Assembly: GCA_004322345.1 (NCBI GenBank)
Contig: SCTQ01000023.1
Location: 1-34,542 of the forward strand
Direction of reading: 5' to 3'
Length of the DNA stretch: 34,542 bases
DNA from: Aquabacterium sp.
GTDB lineage: Bacteria; Pseudomonadota; Gammaproteobacteria; Burkholderiales; Burkholderiaceae_C
Made by a program: the position numbers and the translations under genes. Under the pieces are notes generated by a model that was given only the letters and a program-made list of their open reading frames with translations, searched no databases and had not been told where the DNA came from. Numbering within the stretch: position 1 is the stretch's first letter; each line of letters opens with the position of its first letter. Shown here one piece after another: positions 8,557 to 19,472 of the stretch.

Positions 8557-8594
8557 GGCGTACTGCTCGGGCAAGGCGAAGGCTGAAGGGGGGC

Positions 8595-9692
8595 TCAGAG
8601 GCGGCCCAGCTCGACGTAGAGCGGACGGTTGTCGATGCCCGGGCGCGGATCATCGCCGTAGCTCAGCCAGAAATGGCAGCTGATGAGCTTCTGGCGCTTG
8701 TAAGTGCGGGGCACTGCAATGAGGGGGTCGCCCTCGGTCAGCGCCACCGACAGCGCGTCGACCTTCTGTCCGTCGTTGGCCATGATCCAGTCGATCAGCG
8801 CGCGGAACACGTCCTGGTCGTCGTTGGCGATGAGCACCGTGTGCAGCGTGAGGTAGTTCAGCATGCCGCCGGGCGGCGGCAACTGCATGCCGCCCACCAG
8901 GCCGAACCACAGGTTGACCAGCGGGCGCAGCGCGGCCAGCGCGGGCTTGTAGCCCAGCACGGCGGTCTGCTTGAAGCCCTTCTGGTCCCAGCTGCCGGTG
9001 ATGCCGATGATCTTCCCGCCGCGCAGCGCGAGGATGTACTTGTCGATCTTGATGCCGGCGTAGTACGGGTCGCCCTTGAGCATCGCGGCGAAGTCGTAGC
9101 AAGGGTAGCCGTTGCGGCGCGGCGCCTCGGCGTCGAAGAAGGCCTGCATCGCCGGCACGTCGGCCGCGGTGGCGCGGCGCAGCTCCACGCCGGCGGGGAT
9201 GCGCGGCTTGATCTTGCGCGTGAAGATGAAGCTGGTCTCGATGTCGTGGCTGATCCAGTAGTCGAACAGCACGCCCTCGGCGGTGTTGCGCGCGGCGTCC
9301 AGCGGTGCGGTGTTGTCCTTCAGCACGATGCCCTGCAGCAGCTCGGTGGTGCTGCGGTACTGCTTCTGGACCTTGAACATCTCCTCGGCCAGGCCCCTGC
9401 GGCGGTAGGGGAAGTCCACGCGCGTGTCGCCGGAGTACCAGACGCGGCGGCGCTGGCCGCTGATGTAGAGGTCGCGCCCGGCCATGTTGGTCAGGCCGGC
9501 GAGCTCGTTCGGCTTCTCGTCGTCGACGATCACGGTCAGCACGTGCTCGTCGCCGATCACGCCCTGGCCGATGAAGAAGTCCGGGTTGCGCTGGAAGCCC
9601 AGGCGGATCAGGCCGTTCTGGTAGATGCGGTTGACCAGCCGCACGATGGCGGGGTTGTCCTCGCGGGTGGCGAGTCGGATGGAGGTGGCCAC
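8595..9692 (-). CDS. Double-GNAT-like N-acyltransferase, cluster-associated
   Basis: This protein of 365 residues appears to hold two GNAT-fold halves. Each opens with a typical GNAT start: IRLATREDNPAIVRLV at the N-terminus and VELRRATAADVPAMQAFF in the middle. The first half has DFPYRRRGLAEEMF, a match to the acetyl-CoA-binding RxxGxA segment; the second half has no equally clear motif and may be a structural or acceptor domain. A GTG at 9692 is chosen because GAGGA lies 8 nt upstream; the longer TTG start at 9716 has no such support. The segment SGDTRV before the CoA motif recurs as SGDTVV in the product of the gene at 11459-12334, suggesting common descent. It sits between the GH3-type enzyme and the exporter and probably acts on the same small molecule; the substrate is unknown. 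Confidence 0.6.
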   Translation of the reverse strand: MATSIRLATREDNPAIVRLVNRIYQNGLIRLGFQRNPDFFIGQGVIGDEHVLTVIVDDEKPNELAGLTNMAGRDLYISGQRRRVWYSGDTRVDFPYRRRGLAEEMFKVQKQYRSTTELLQGIVLKDNTAPLDAARNTAEGVLFDYWISHDIETSFIFTRKIKPRIPAGVELRRATAADVPAMQAFFDAEAPRRNGYPCYDFAAMLKGDPYYAGIKIDKYILALRGGKIIGITGSWDQKGFKQTAVLGYKPALAALRPLVNLWFGLVGGMQLPPPGGMLNYLTLHTVLIANDDQDVFRALIDWIMANDGQKVDALSVALTEGDPLIAVPRTYKRQKLISCHFWLSYGDDPRPGIDNRPLYVELGRL

Positions 9693-9803
9693 GTCGGTCG
9701 TCCTCGATGTCTGCAATGGTTGGTTCGTTGCCTCGGATGCGGCCCGCGGATACAGCGTGGGGCGTTTGAAGCGGCGTCTCGGTTGCGGTGTCTGGCTCGG
9801 GCC

Positions 9804-11456
9804 TCAGGCGGCTTGCGCCGCGGTGCTGTGGTTCGCGTCCAGCACCTCGCGCAGGGCGGCCGGCACGTTGCCGCTCCAGTGGCGCAGCGGCTCGATCTTG
9901 ATGTTGCCCTCGATCATCCCGCGCAGGCGGCACTGCTCCAGGTAGAGGTCGCGCATGCGCGGCAGGGCCACGCATAGTGCGGGGCCGAGCTGGCCGAGTT
10001 CGCGCGCGAGCTTGTAGTGGAAGTGCTCCTGCAGGCCGCGCTCGACCTGGGCCGACAGCTGCTGCTGCAGCTGGTCGCGGTCGGCGCCGTCGGGCACCTC
10101 GACCAGCAGCACGTAGCCGGGGATGTGGCCGCGGCTGTCGTCCAGCGCCAGCAGCGTCACCGGCAGTGCGTCGGCCAGTTTCAGGCCGTCCAGCAGGCCC
10201 TGCGCGGTGGTCGCGCTGATCTTCTCGCCCACCAGGTCCACGCCGTCGTTGCGGCCGAGGAAGGTCAGGCAGGGCACCTCGCCCAGCCAGCCGTCCACGC
10301 GCACGACGTCGCTCATGCGGTAGCGCGCGAAGCCGGTGCCGGTTGTCAGGATGGGGATGACCTCCTGGCCCAGCTGCAGCTCCCAGGGCGGCAGGATGCG
10401 GTGGGTCTGCACGTCCTCGAACTCGAAGACGTGGCTCTGGTAGGCCAGCGGGAAGCGGCCCTGGAAGGGGAAGGTGACCACGCCCTCGGTGGCCCACAGG
10501 CCCTTGCCCTGGAAGTGGGCCTGCGGCAGCAGGCGCTTGAGCTTGGCGGCCCAGGGTGCGGCGGCAGCGGTGTCCCAGGAGCTGAGGAAGCCGAGCCTGG
10601 GCCACAGCTCGCGGAAGAAGGCGGGATCGGGCTTGCCGTCCCAGCGCGCCAGCAGCACTGCGGCGCGCGGCGACTTCGGGCACTTCACGCCGGCCATGCG
10701 CGGCGTGCGCGCGCCCCAGCTGCCGCGGCTGAGGCAGTCGGCCAGCTCGTTGCGCCAGGTGCCCAGCTGCTCCAGCGCGCCCAGCGCGAAGGTCGGGCTC
10801 CAGACGGAGATGAAGCCCAGCTGCTCGTCGGCGGCCAGCCAGGCCAGCGTGGCGAAGAGCGAGTCGTCCGAGGTCTGGGCGAGGGCGATCTCCTGCGGCG
10901 CGGCCTGGGTCAGGTAGGCCAGCGCGCGTTTGCCGAACGACAGCATCTTCATGTCGTCGTTGATGTCGCCGGCGGTCTGCTCGCGCATCTGCGTGGGGAT
11001 CCACGACAGCGACCAGTAGTGCGTACCGCCGGCCTGCTGCGGATAGCTGCGGTAGAGGTCGCCCACCCAGGCGGTGATCGCCGCGTCCATCTCGGACAGG
11101 AACTGCTTGGTGTAGGGCACCCACTTGACGGCCGAGGTCGAGCCGCTGGTGGGCTGGTAGCGCATCACCGGCGAGTCGATCAGCTCGCCGCGCCGGGTCT
11201 CGCGCTGCGTGGCGATGGCCTGGGCGTAGTCACCATAACCGCGGATGGGCATGCGCCGGCTGAAGTCCTCCCAGGACCAGTCGGCGCTGATGCCGTCGCG
11301 CCGGCCCTGCGGGCTGCGTGCGGCGACGGACAGCCAGCGATGCAGCAAGGCACGCTGCACCGACTCCAAGTCATCGACCTGCCGCTCGAAACGCTGGCAG
11401 CCCGGTGAGACGAGAACGCGCAGGAGCTGGTGGCCGAGGGTGTTTGCGACCCCCAT
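9804..11456 (-). CDS. GH3-family acyl-adenylate-forming enzyme
   Basis: This 550-residue protein matches the GH3 (auxin-responsive promoter) family of ATP-dependent acyl-acid amido synthetases, part of the firefly-luciferase fold group. The nucleotide-binding motif TSGSTSAVKWVPYT is at 103-116, the A-T-E-G motif at 322-325, YRMSDVV at 379-385, and the hinge region with FLGRNDG and GEK at 399-412. Plant members join acyl acids such as jasmonate or auxin to amino acids; bacterial members are little studied. Here it probably activates a carboxylic acid as an adenylate and may pass it to an amine or thiol. The ATG at 11456 lies 2 nt after the stop of the upstream gene, so the two are translationally coupled. 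Substrate and acceptor cannot be read from sequence. Confidence 0.8.
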   Translation of the reverse strand: MGVANTLGHQLLRVLVSPGCQRFERQVDDLESVQRALLHRWLSVAARSPQGRRDGISADWSWEDFSRRMPIRGYGDYAQAIATQRETRRGELIDSPVMRYQPTSGSTSAVKWVPYTKQFLSEMDAAITAWVGDLYRSYPQQAGGTHYWSLSWIPTQMREQTAGDINDDMKMLSFGKRALAYLTQAAPQEIALAQTSDDSLFATLAWLAADEQLGFISVWSPTFALGALEQLGTWRNELADCLSRGSWGARTPRMAGVKCPKSPRAAVLLARWDGKPDPAFFRELWPRLGFLSSWDTAAAAPWAAKLKRLLPQAHFQGKGLWATEGVVTFPFQGRFPLAYQSHVFEFEDVQTHRILPPWELQLGQEVIPILTTGTGFARYRMSDVVRVDGWLGEVPCLTFLGRNDGVDLVGEKISATTAQGLLDGLKLADALPVTLLALDDSRGHIPGYVLLVEVPDGADRDQLQQQLSAQVERGLQEHFHYKLARELGQLGPALCVALPRMRDLYLEQCRLRGMIEGNIKIEPLRHWSGNVPAALREVLDANHSTAAQAA

Positions 11457-11458
11457 GG

Positions 11459-12334
11459 TCAGGACGATCGCGTCTTGAGGCCTTCGTCGGCCTCGTCGGA
11501 CGTCCAGGCCCCCGCGTTGGCGTTGCCTGACGCGGACTTGCCGCGCGGATGCGGCACGCCGGGGCCGCGGTCATGCAGGCCGATGCGCTTCTTCACCCAC
11601 TTCAGCGGCACGTCGACGATGGAGCGGAAGAAGCTCTCGTAGTCGCAGGAGGCCAGGCAGGGCAGCTCGGTGCCGCGGTTCCACGTCGGGTTGCGCTGCT
11701 CGAAGAAGGCGATCTTCGGGTCGCGGGCGCGCTCCTCGGGCGTGATGTCGGCCACCGTGTCCTTCAGGGCGACGTAGTCGCCGCCGAAGTCCAGCAGCAT
11801 GCGCTCGCGGTCGAAGGCGTCGGGGAAGGTCTTCTGGCAGAACTCCTCGGCGATGCGCTGGTAGCGCTCGGACTTGGCGCCGCTGATGTTGGGGTAGTAG
11901 TTGTAGAAGTTGTTCGTCATCAGGAGGTAGGTCTTGTACCCCTTGGAGATGAGGAACCAGTAGAAAGGCACGAAGGGGTGCTTGAAGCGCTCGACGATGA
12001 GGCGGCGGTAGAAGGTGTTGGCCAGGGCGTTCTTGCCCCAGTACTCCTTCTCGACCACGGTGTCGCCGCTGAACACGCCGCGCACGCGCTTGCCGTCGAC
12101 CTCGAAGTCGAAGAACTGCAGCGTGGAGAAGCCGACGATGACGTCGTCGGACTTGCGGTAGACCAGGATCACGCCGGACTTCTTGCTCAGGTCTTGCAGG
12201 AAGATGTCCAGCGACGTGCGCTCGTAGTACTTTGCGTAGAGCTCGTACATCTGGCGGATCATCCGCACCGGAATCGCGTCGATGGACCGGTAGCAGGTAC
12301 CACACGCGTCGGTCTTGTTGGATGGGCTGCTCAT
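11459..12334 (-). CDS. GNAT-like protein of unknown function, first gene of the acyl/export cluster
   Basis: This protein has 291 residues and I do not recognise it as a named family. Its central part (about 50-115) resembles a GNAT core: a hydrophobic strand VILVYRKSDDVIVGFSTL, then GVFSGDTVVEKEYWGKNALANTFYRRL, where the SGDT and YWGKNALA pieces align with SGDT and YRRRGLA of the second GNAT-like protein in the cluster. The usual RxxGxG glycines are poorly kept, so CoA binding is uncertain. The N-terminus has a CGTC pair, and the last 40 residues are Gly/Ser/Ala-rich and probably disordered. The ATG at 12334 has GGAG 7 nt upstream. It heads the - strand gene run and is coupled to the GH3-type gene by a 2-nt gap. 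Confidence 0.6.
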   Translation of the reverse strand: MSSPSNKTDACGTCYRSIDAIPVRMIRQMYELYAKYYERTSLDIFLQDLSKKSGVILVYRKSDDVIVGFSTLQFFDFEVDGKRVRGVFSGDTVVEKEYWGKNALANTFYRRLIVERFKHPFVPFYWFLISKGYKTYLLMTNNFYNYYPNISGAKSERYQRIAEEFCQKTFPDAFDRERMLLDFGGDYVALKDTVADITPEERARDPKIAFFEQRNPTWNRGTELPCLASCDYESFFRSIVDVPLKWVKKRIGLHDRGPGVPHPRGKSASGNANAGAWTSDEADEGLKTRSS

Positions 12335-12579
12335 GTTCTGGCTCCGTCTTCGGCAGTCTGTCAGGAGCTCTCGTGCGCAATGGGCGGTCCGGTTGGGCGG
12401 CTTTGGCCGCCTGCCGGCGCTGTCGAGGAAGCACGAGGCTCGATTGGGCTTTGGTCTGGGCCGAACTGTGACCGCTGCCCTTGTCCATCCCGGGTGGGGC
12501 TTGCCCGGGCTGCCCCGTGCTTGAGGGGGCGTTCGGCTTCGGTGAATGAACTGGTACGCAGGGGATATCGCGACCCCGC

Positions 12580-12951
12580 TCAGGCAGGGTCAGCCCGCCC
12601 CCGCGACAGGCTGTGTCGCACGCAGCGCGCGCTGTCGAAGCGCGACACCAGCGCATCCATCAAGGCGGTGGCCTTTGCGCTGTTGTCGTCCATGAAGTTG
12701 CATACATAGACGTCGAGCGTGACGGCGCCGAGCTCCGGCCAGGTGTGGATGGCCAAGTGGGATTCGGCCAGCAACAGGCTGCCGGTGACCCCTCCGCCGG
12801 ACCCGAAGGCATGGAAGTGCGCGCCCACGACCGTCAGGCCGGCCTGGCGCGTCAGCCCTTCGCATAGGTTGTGCAGCAACTCCGCGTTTACCAGCAGTTC
12901 GCGCGGGCCGCGGCAGTCGAAAAGGTCGGCAGTCAGGTGCAGGCCCTGCAT
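12580..12951 (-). CDS. speD: S-adenosylmethionine decarboxylase proenzyme
   Basis: This 123-residue protein makes decarboxylated AdoMet, the aminopropyl donor for spermidine synthesis. It is the short prokaryotic (class 1B) form and is cut by itself into two chains. The cleavage site is Glu63-Ser64 in LLAESHLAIHTWPE, so Ser64 becomes the pyruvoyl cofactor. The conserved His69 and Cys84 are present. The start MQGLHLTADLF is typical of the family; no strong ribosome site precedes it. No spermidine synthase gene is adjacent. It lies 245 nt upstream of the acyl/export cluster on the same strand, far enough to be independent. A short sequence with GCCCCCTCAAG follows it on the sense strand and looks like a relic of the intergenic repeat family. 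Confidence 0.93.
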   Translation of the reverse strand: MQGLHLTADLFDCRGPRELLVNAELLHNLCEGLTRQAGLTVVGAHFHAFGSGGGVTGSLLLAESHLAIHTWPELGAVTLDVYVCNFMDDNSAKATALMDALVSRFDSARCVRHSLSRGRADPA

Positions 12952-13113
12952 GGCGGCGGGTGTGGGCGGGGGACGGTTCTGGTGGGCGTCGCGGATGGCG
13001 GCCAGGCTTGCATACCGGCATCCGCTCGGGCCATAGTGCCAGCCCGCGCCGCACTCTAACCGCCCGCGCCGGGCGGCCTGCCTGCGGACCGCGCCGCACC
13101 TTCGCAACGCCAC

Positions 13114-13617
13114 GTGAACGACATCCGCCTGGTCGTCGCCGACCATCCCACCGCGCTGGACGATGCGCGGCTGCTGCTGCGCGAGATCGCGCTGGACCTG
13201 CCCGTGGCCTTCGGCGAGAGCGGCCCCGCGCCGCGCATCGAGGAGCTGCCGGGCGACTACCGCGCGCCCGGCGGCCTGATGCTGGTGGCCTATTTCGATG
13301 AAGAGCCGGTGGGCTGCGCCGCGTTCCGCGCCCTGGTGGACGTGGACTACCCGGACGCCTGCGAGCTGCGCCGGCTCTACGTGCGTCCCGCCGTGCGGCG
13401 CTTCGGCATCGGCCGCGTGCTGGCGACTGCCTTGATCGACCATGCGCGCGAGGCCGGCTACTCGACCATGCTGCTGGACACCTTCAACGACACCGAGGCC
13501 GCCCGCGGCCTGTACACCAGCCTCGGCTTCGAGGCCATCGCACCCTATTACTTCAGCCCGCAGGGCGGTTCGCATTTCCTCAAGGTCGACATCGATGACC
13601 TCGTCTCGCGTTATTGA
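13114..13617 (+). CDS. GNAT family N-acetyltransferase
   Basis: This protein has 167 residues, a single standard GNAT domain. Strand 4 and the CoA-binding loop read ELRRLYVRPAVRRFGIG, with the RxxGxG motif at 95-100, followed by the usual helix (RVLATALIDHAREAG) and the DTFNDTEAARGLYTSLGF end region typical of small-molecule or amino-acid acetyltransferases. The start is a GTG at 13114 and no ribosome site is visible. The gene overlaps the SMP-30-like gene by 23 nt, so they are one transcription unit. It is divergent from speD, but nothing shows that it is a polyamine acetyltransferase. The acceptor is unknown. Confidence 0.85.
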   Translation: MNDIRLVVADHPTALDDARLLLREIALDLPVAFGESGPAPRIEELPGDYRAPGGLMLVAYFDEEPVGCAAFRALVDVDYPDACELRRLYVRPAVRRFGIGRVLATALIDHAREAGYSTMLLDTFNDTEAARGLYTSLGFEAIAPYYFSPQGGSHFLKVDIDDLVSRY

Positions 13618-14527
13618 CGCGTCCGGCCTGCAGGCGTTGCAGGTGGCGTCACCGCCCATGCAGCTGGGCGAGTCGCCCTTCTGGCATCCGCGTGAGCAGG
13701 TGCTGTATGGCTGCGACATCGAGGCGCGGCAGGTCTGGCGCCTGCAGCCGCCGGACGGCGGCGGAACGTGGACGCACCGCCATTGGCAATTCGACGCCGA
13801 GGTCGGCTGCGTCGTCCCGGCGCGTGGCGGCGGCCTGGTCATGGCGCGGCGTGACGGCCTGTGGCACCTGGACACGGCCAGCGGCGCGCAACGCGAGCTG
13901 GCGCCCATGCCCTACGACCCGGCGGAGTTCCGCTTCAACGACGGCCGCTGCGACGCGCAGGGCCGGCTGTGGGTGGGCAGCCTGCTGGACTCGCGCCGTG
14001 CACCGCTGGCCGCGCTCTATTGCTACGACCGCGGCCAGCTGCGGCAGGTGGCCGATGGTGTCACGGTGTCCAACGGGCTGGCCTTCAGCCCGGACGGCTC
14101 GACGATGTACTGGGCCGATACCACCAGCCACACCATCTTCGCCTTCGACTGCGAGCGGGCCTGCGGTCGCATCGCCAACCGCCGCGTGCTGGCGCGCTTC
14201 GAGCTGCGTGGCGACCGGCCGCTGTCTCAATACGGCGGCCGGCCCGACGGCGCGGCGGTCGACGCCGAAGGCTGCTATTGGGTGGCGATGTACGAGGGCG
14301 CGCGCGTGCTGCGGCTGTCCCCGGCCGGCGAGATCCTGTCGGAGCTGAGGCTGCCCGTGCGCTGCCCGACCATGCCCTGCTTCGGCGGGGCGGATCTGCG
14401 CACGCTCTTCATCACCACGGGCCGCCACAAGCGGCCGCCGGAGGAGCTGGCGGCCCAGCCGCTGGCCGGCTGTGTACTGGCCTTGCGCGTGGAGGTGCCG
14501 GGCCTGCCGGCGGCGGACTGCGCGTGA
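13595..14527 (+). CDS. SMP-30/gluconolactonase/LRE-like family protein
   Basis: This 310-residue protein is a six-bladed beta-propeller of the SMP-30 family, which are divalent-metal lactonases acting on sugar lactones. The metal-site segments are all visible in order: LGESPFW (Glu near residue 26), RFNDGRCDAQGRLWVGS, VSNGLAFSPDGSTMYWADT and GGRPDGAAVDAEGCYW. The ATG at 13595 has AAGG 9 nt upstream, inside the end of the GNAT gene. The length fits the family. A role in sugar-lactone hydrolysis is likely, but no sugar catabolic genes are nearby, and close relatives also include pollutant-lactone and esterase enzymes. The gene ends about 115 nt before the atp promoter. Confidence 0.88.
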   Translation: MTSSRVIDASGLQALQVASPPMQLGESPFWHPREQVLYGCDIEARQVWRLQPPDGGGTWTHRHWQFDAEVGCVVPARGGGLVMARRDGLWHLDTASGAQRELAPMPYDPAEFRFNDGRCDAQGRLWVGSLLDSRRAPLAALYCYDRGQLRQVADGVTVSNGLAFSPDGSTMYWADTTSHTIFAFDCERACGRIANRRVLARFELRGDRPLSQYGGRPDGAAVDAEGCYWVAMYEGARVLRLSPAGEILSELRLPVRCPTMPCFGGADLRTLFITTGRHKRPPEELAAQPLAGCVLALRVEVPGLPAADCA

Positions 14528-14641
14528 CGCGCTTCGGCAACGAAGTTGCAGGCCGGTTGTTTGAGGCGATCGCCCTAGCGTCAGGAGCGGATGCGCAGGG
14601 CATGTGCTGCACGCGTTTGAAGCGCTGCGCTGGGCCGCTGC

Positions 14642-14669
14642 TGGTCACCCCTACGGGTGCACGTATAAT
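14642..14669 (+). promoter_or_regulatory. Sigma-70 type promoter of the atp operon
   Basis: A consensus -10 box TATAAT lies at 14664-14669. A -35-like TGGTCA at 14642-14647 (four of six consensus bases) is 16 bp upstream. Transcription would begin near 14676, giving a leader of about 33 nt before atpI. The match to consensus suits a strongly expressed housekeeping operon. Confidence 0.6.
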
Positions 14670-14708
14670 CCCGCGGTTTGCCTTCCCGTGACGCCTGTTT
14701 TTCGTGCC

Positions 14709-15278
14709 ATGACCAGGTCTTCCCCAACCGGAACCAGCCTTGGTCGGACGCCCGAGGCGCCCAGTGATTCCCGGCATCAACCCGCCGTCTCCCCCTCCAA
14801 CGCACGCAGTGCGGGATGGGAGGACAGCCGAGACCCCTATGACCTGGCCGAGGTGCCCGTCAAGGTGCTCTCGCGCGATGAGGCGCAGGCTTTGCTTGCG
14901 CGCTACCGCCGGTTGACGCCCAGGGGGGTGCTGGCCGCGCAGGTGGCGGTGGGTCTGCTGGCAGCCCTGATCTGCGGCGTGCTCGTGAGTCGACCGGGCG
15001 CACCGTGGTCGGCCCTCTACGGGGCCGCGGTCGTGGTGCTGCCGGGTGCGCTGATGGCGCGGTCGCTGGCCTCGGGCCGCAACCTGCCGGTGGCCGTCTC
15101 GCAGATCCGCCTGCTCGTGTGGACCGTCGTCAAGCTCGCCATGGCGTGCGCGATGTTGGCCGGGGCGCAAAACGTGGTGCGCGATCTGCACTGGCCGTCG
15201 ATGCTGGCCACGCTGATCGCCTGCCTGCAAGTGAATGTGCTGGCCCTGCTCTGGCAGGGTCGGATGAAGAAAATCTGA
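14709..15278 (+). CDS. atpI: ATP synthase subunit I
   Basis: This 189-residue membrane protein is the assembly accessory encoded first in atp operons; it is linked to c-ring assembly and Mg uptake in other bacteria. A hydrophilic N-terminus of about 80 residues is followed by four membrane helices, around GVLAAQVAVGLLAALICGV, LYGAAVVVLPGALMA, LLVWTVVKLAMACAMLAGA and MLATLIACLQVNVLALLW. The sequence is weakly conserved across bacteria, so the call rests on topology and on position directly before atpB (24-nt gap). The ATG at 14709 fits the promoter at 14642-14669; an upstream in-frame GTG at 14688 is possible. Confidence 0.85.
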   Translation: MTRSSPTGTSLGRTPEAPSDSRHQPAVSPSNARSAGWEDSRDPYDLAEVPVKVLSRDEAQALLARYRRLTPRGVLAAQVAVGLLAALICGVLVSRPGAPWSALYGAAVVVLPGALMARSLASGRNLPVAVSQIRLLVWTVVKLAMACAMLAGAQNVVRDLHWPSMLATLIACLQVNVLALLWQGRMKKI

Positions 15279-16553
<1,275 letters not shown>

Positions 16554-16561
16554 TCCGGTCC

Positions 16562-16592
16562 TTCTCGACTGTTTTCCTCTAATCGAGAAAGG
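16562..16592 (+). promoter_or_regulatory. Intercistronic hairpin covering the atpF ribosome site
   Basis: TTCTCGA (16562-16568) pairs perfectly with TCGAGAA (16583-16589), and the flanking CC and GG can extend the stem past one bulged A. The right arm includes or abuts the AAAGG ribosome site of atpF, whose start codon is GTG. The structure could lower atpF translation relative to atpE or mark an mRNA processing point. Confidence 0.5.
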
Positions 16593-16600
16593 TCCTAGCC

Positions 16601-17071
16601 GTGAATCTGAACGCAACCCTAGGTGCGCAGATCGCGGTGTTCTTCGTCCTGGTGGTCTTCACGATGAAACTCGTGTGGCCCCCCATCGCGAAGGCACTGG
16701 ACGATCGCGCCAAGAAGATCGCCGACGGGCTGGCGGCAGCTGACAAGGCCAAGGCCGACCTGGCTGCGGCGGACACCCGCGTGGCTGCCCAGCTGGCGGA
16801 GTCGCGCGAGGAAATCGCCAAGCGCCTGTCCGACGCCGAAAAGCGTGCCAACAGCCTGATCGAAGACGCCAAGAAGCGCGCCTCCGACGAGGCGGCCCGC
16901 ATCGTCGCCGAGGCCCAGGCCCAGGCCGACCAGCTGGCCACGCAGGCGCGCGAAGCGCTGCGTGAGCAGGTGGCCGTGCTGGCCGTCAAGGGCGCCGAGC
17001 AGATCCTGCGTCGCGAGGTGTCGCCCACCGTGCACGCCGACCTGCTGGGTCGTCTGAAGACGGAGCTCTGA
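16601..17071 (+). CDS. atpF: F0F1 ATP synthase subunit b
   Basis: This 156-residue protein is the peripheral stalk. It has one N-terminal membrane helix ([21 protein letters not shown]) and then a continuous charged, Ala-rich coiled coil to the C-terminus, as in E. coli b (156 residues). The start is GTG at 16601 with AAAGG upstream, partly inside a hairpin. There is a single b gene, so a homodimer is expected. It ends 1 nt before atpH, so the two are translationally coupled. Confidence 0.97.
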   Translation: MNLNATLGAQIAVFFVLVVFTMKLVWPPIAKALDDRAKKIADGLAAADKAKADLAAADTRVAAQLAESREEIAKRLSDAEKRANSLIEDAKKRASDEAARIVAEAQAQADQLATQAREALREQVAVLAVKGAEQILRREVSPTVHADLLGRLKTEL

Positions 17072-17072
17072 C

Positions 17073-17606
17073 ATGGCCGAGCTCGCCACCATCGCCCGTC
17101 CCTACGCCGAGGCCTTGTTCGAGGCCGCGCCCGCCGACCAGGCACCCGCCTGGGCCGAGCAGGTGCAGGCGCTGGGCGTCGTCGCCGGCGACGAGCGCCT
17201 GCGTTCGTTCGCCGAGAACCCGCGCGTCACGCAAGAGCAGGTCTTCGACGTCATCACTTCCGCCGCCGGCCTGCAGCTGGCGCCGGGCGTGGTGAACTTC
17301 CTGCGCACCGTGCTGGACAACGGCCGCCTGGCCGCGCTGCCTGAAGTGGCAACGCAGTTCACCGCCCTGCTCAACTCGCGCAACGGCGTGTCCGATGCCG
17401 TGATCCAGAGCGCCTTCCCGATCGACGCTGCCCAGGTGGCCGAGATCGTGTCGTCGCTGGAGCGCCGTTTCGGCCGCAAGCTGCAAGCCAGCGTGCAGGT
17501 CGAGCCGGAGCTGATCGGCGGCGTGCGCGTGGTGGTGGGCGACGAAGTGCTGGACACCTCGGTGCGCGCGCAGCTCGACCGCATGCGCAGCGCGCTGACG
17601 GCCTGA
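17073..17606 (+). CDS. atpH: F0F1 ATP synthase subunit delta
   Basis: This 177-residue protein joins the b dimer to the top of F1. The N-terminal helical domain ([17 protein letters not shown]) and the C-terminal part, with [42 protein letters not shown], are typical of the OSCP/delta family, and the length matches E. coli (177). Its ATG follows the atpF stop by one base, with GGAG inside the end of atpF. It is followed by an unusually long 187-nt spacer before atpA. Confidence 0.97.
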   Translation: MAELATIARPYAEALFEAAPADQAPAWAEQVQALGVVAGDERLRSFAENPRVTQEQVFDVITSAAGLQLAPGVVNFLRTVLDNGRLAALPEVATQFTALLNSRNGVSDAVIQSAFPIDAAQVAEIVSSLERRFGRKLQASVQVEPELIGGVRVVVGDEVLDTSVRAQLDRMRSALTA

Positions 17607-17793
17607 CTGGCCCGCAGCCTGCTTGAACCGTGGCCACGCCGAACGACCTTCGAGGCTTTCGACACCGGACGCACCCCATAGACGTCACTTTGACCGCAAA
17701 CCCCCGCGCTGCCTGCGACACGTTCGCCTGCAGCCGGTCGTCAACGAGGCCACGCGCGACCCGCGCGGCCCTTGACCAGACTGGGAGCACACC

Positions 17794-19347
<1,554 letters not shown>

Positions 19348-19379
19348 CCATGTTCGCCCCCACGCTCTCTTCGTTCGCT

Positions 19380-19428
19380 GCCCCCCGAGGGGGCGCCGGA
19401 CGGCTTGGGGCGGCCCGGCGCCGTCCGG
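19380..19428 (+). repeat. Palindromic repeat inside the atp operon, between atpA and atpG
   Basis: A hairpin with arms GCCCCC/GGGGGC (19380-19394) is followed by an inverted pair, CCGGACGGC (19396-19404) and GCCGTCCGG (19420-19428). The 21 bases at 19401-19421 are identical to the reverse complement of 30985-31005 in the array after priA, so both belong to one repeat family. It lies in the sense direction 3' of atpA and may trim or protect the mRNA between the two cistrons. Confidence 0.75.
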
Positions 19429-19472
19429 GGGGCGTGTTCCAAGTGGCGTCCACTTACTTCTAAGGAGCTCTC

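Noticed and set aside
11459-12334. The CGTC pair near the N-terminus as a redox or metal site
   Set aside because: A single CxxC without a recognisable thioredoxin or zinc-ribbon context is not enough.
12335-12579. A promoter for the acyl/export cluster
   Set aside because: Several partial -35 and -10 matches exist, but none has both boxes at proper spacing. The region holds a GCCCCCTCAAG repeat relic and nothing else I can defend.
13114-14527. The GNAT gene as a polyamine acetyltransferase because it is divergent from speD
   Set aside because: No sequence mark for polyamine binding was seen; it is co-transcribed with an SMP-30-like gene instead.
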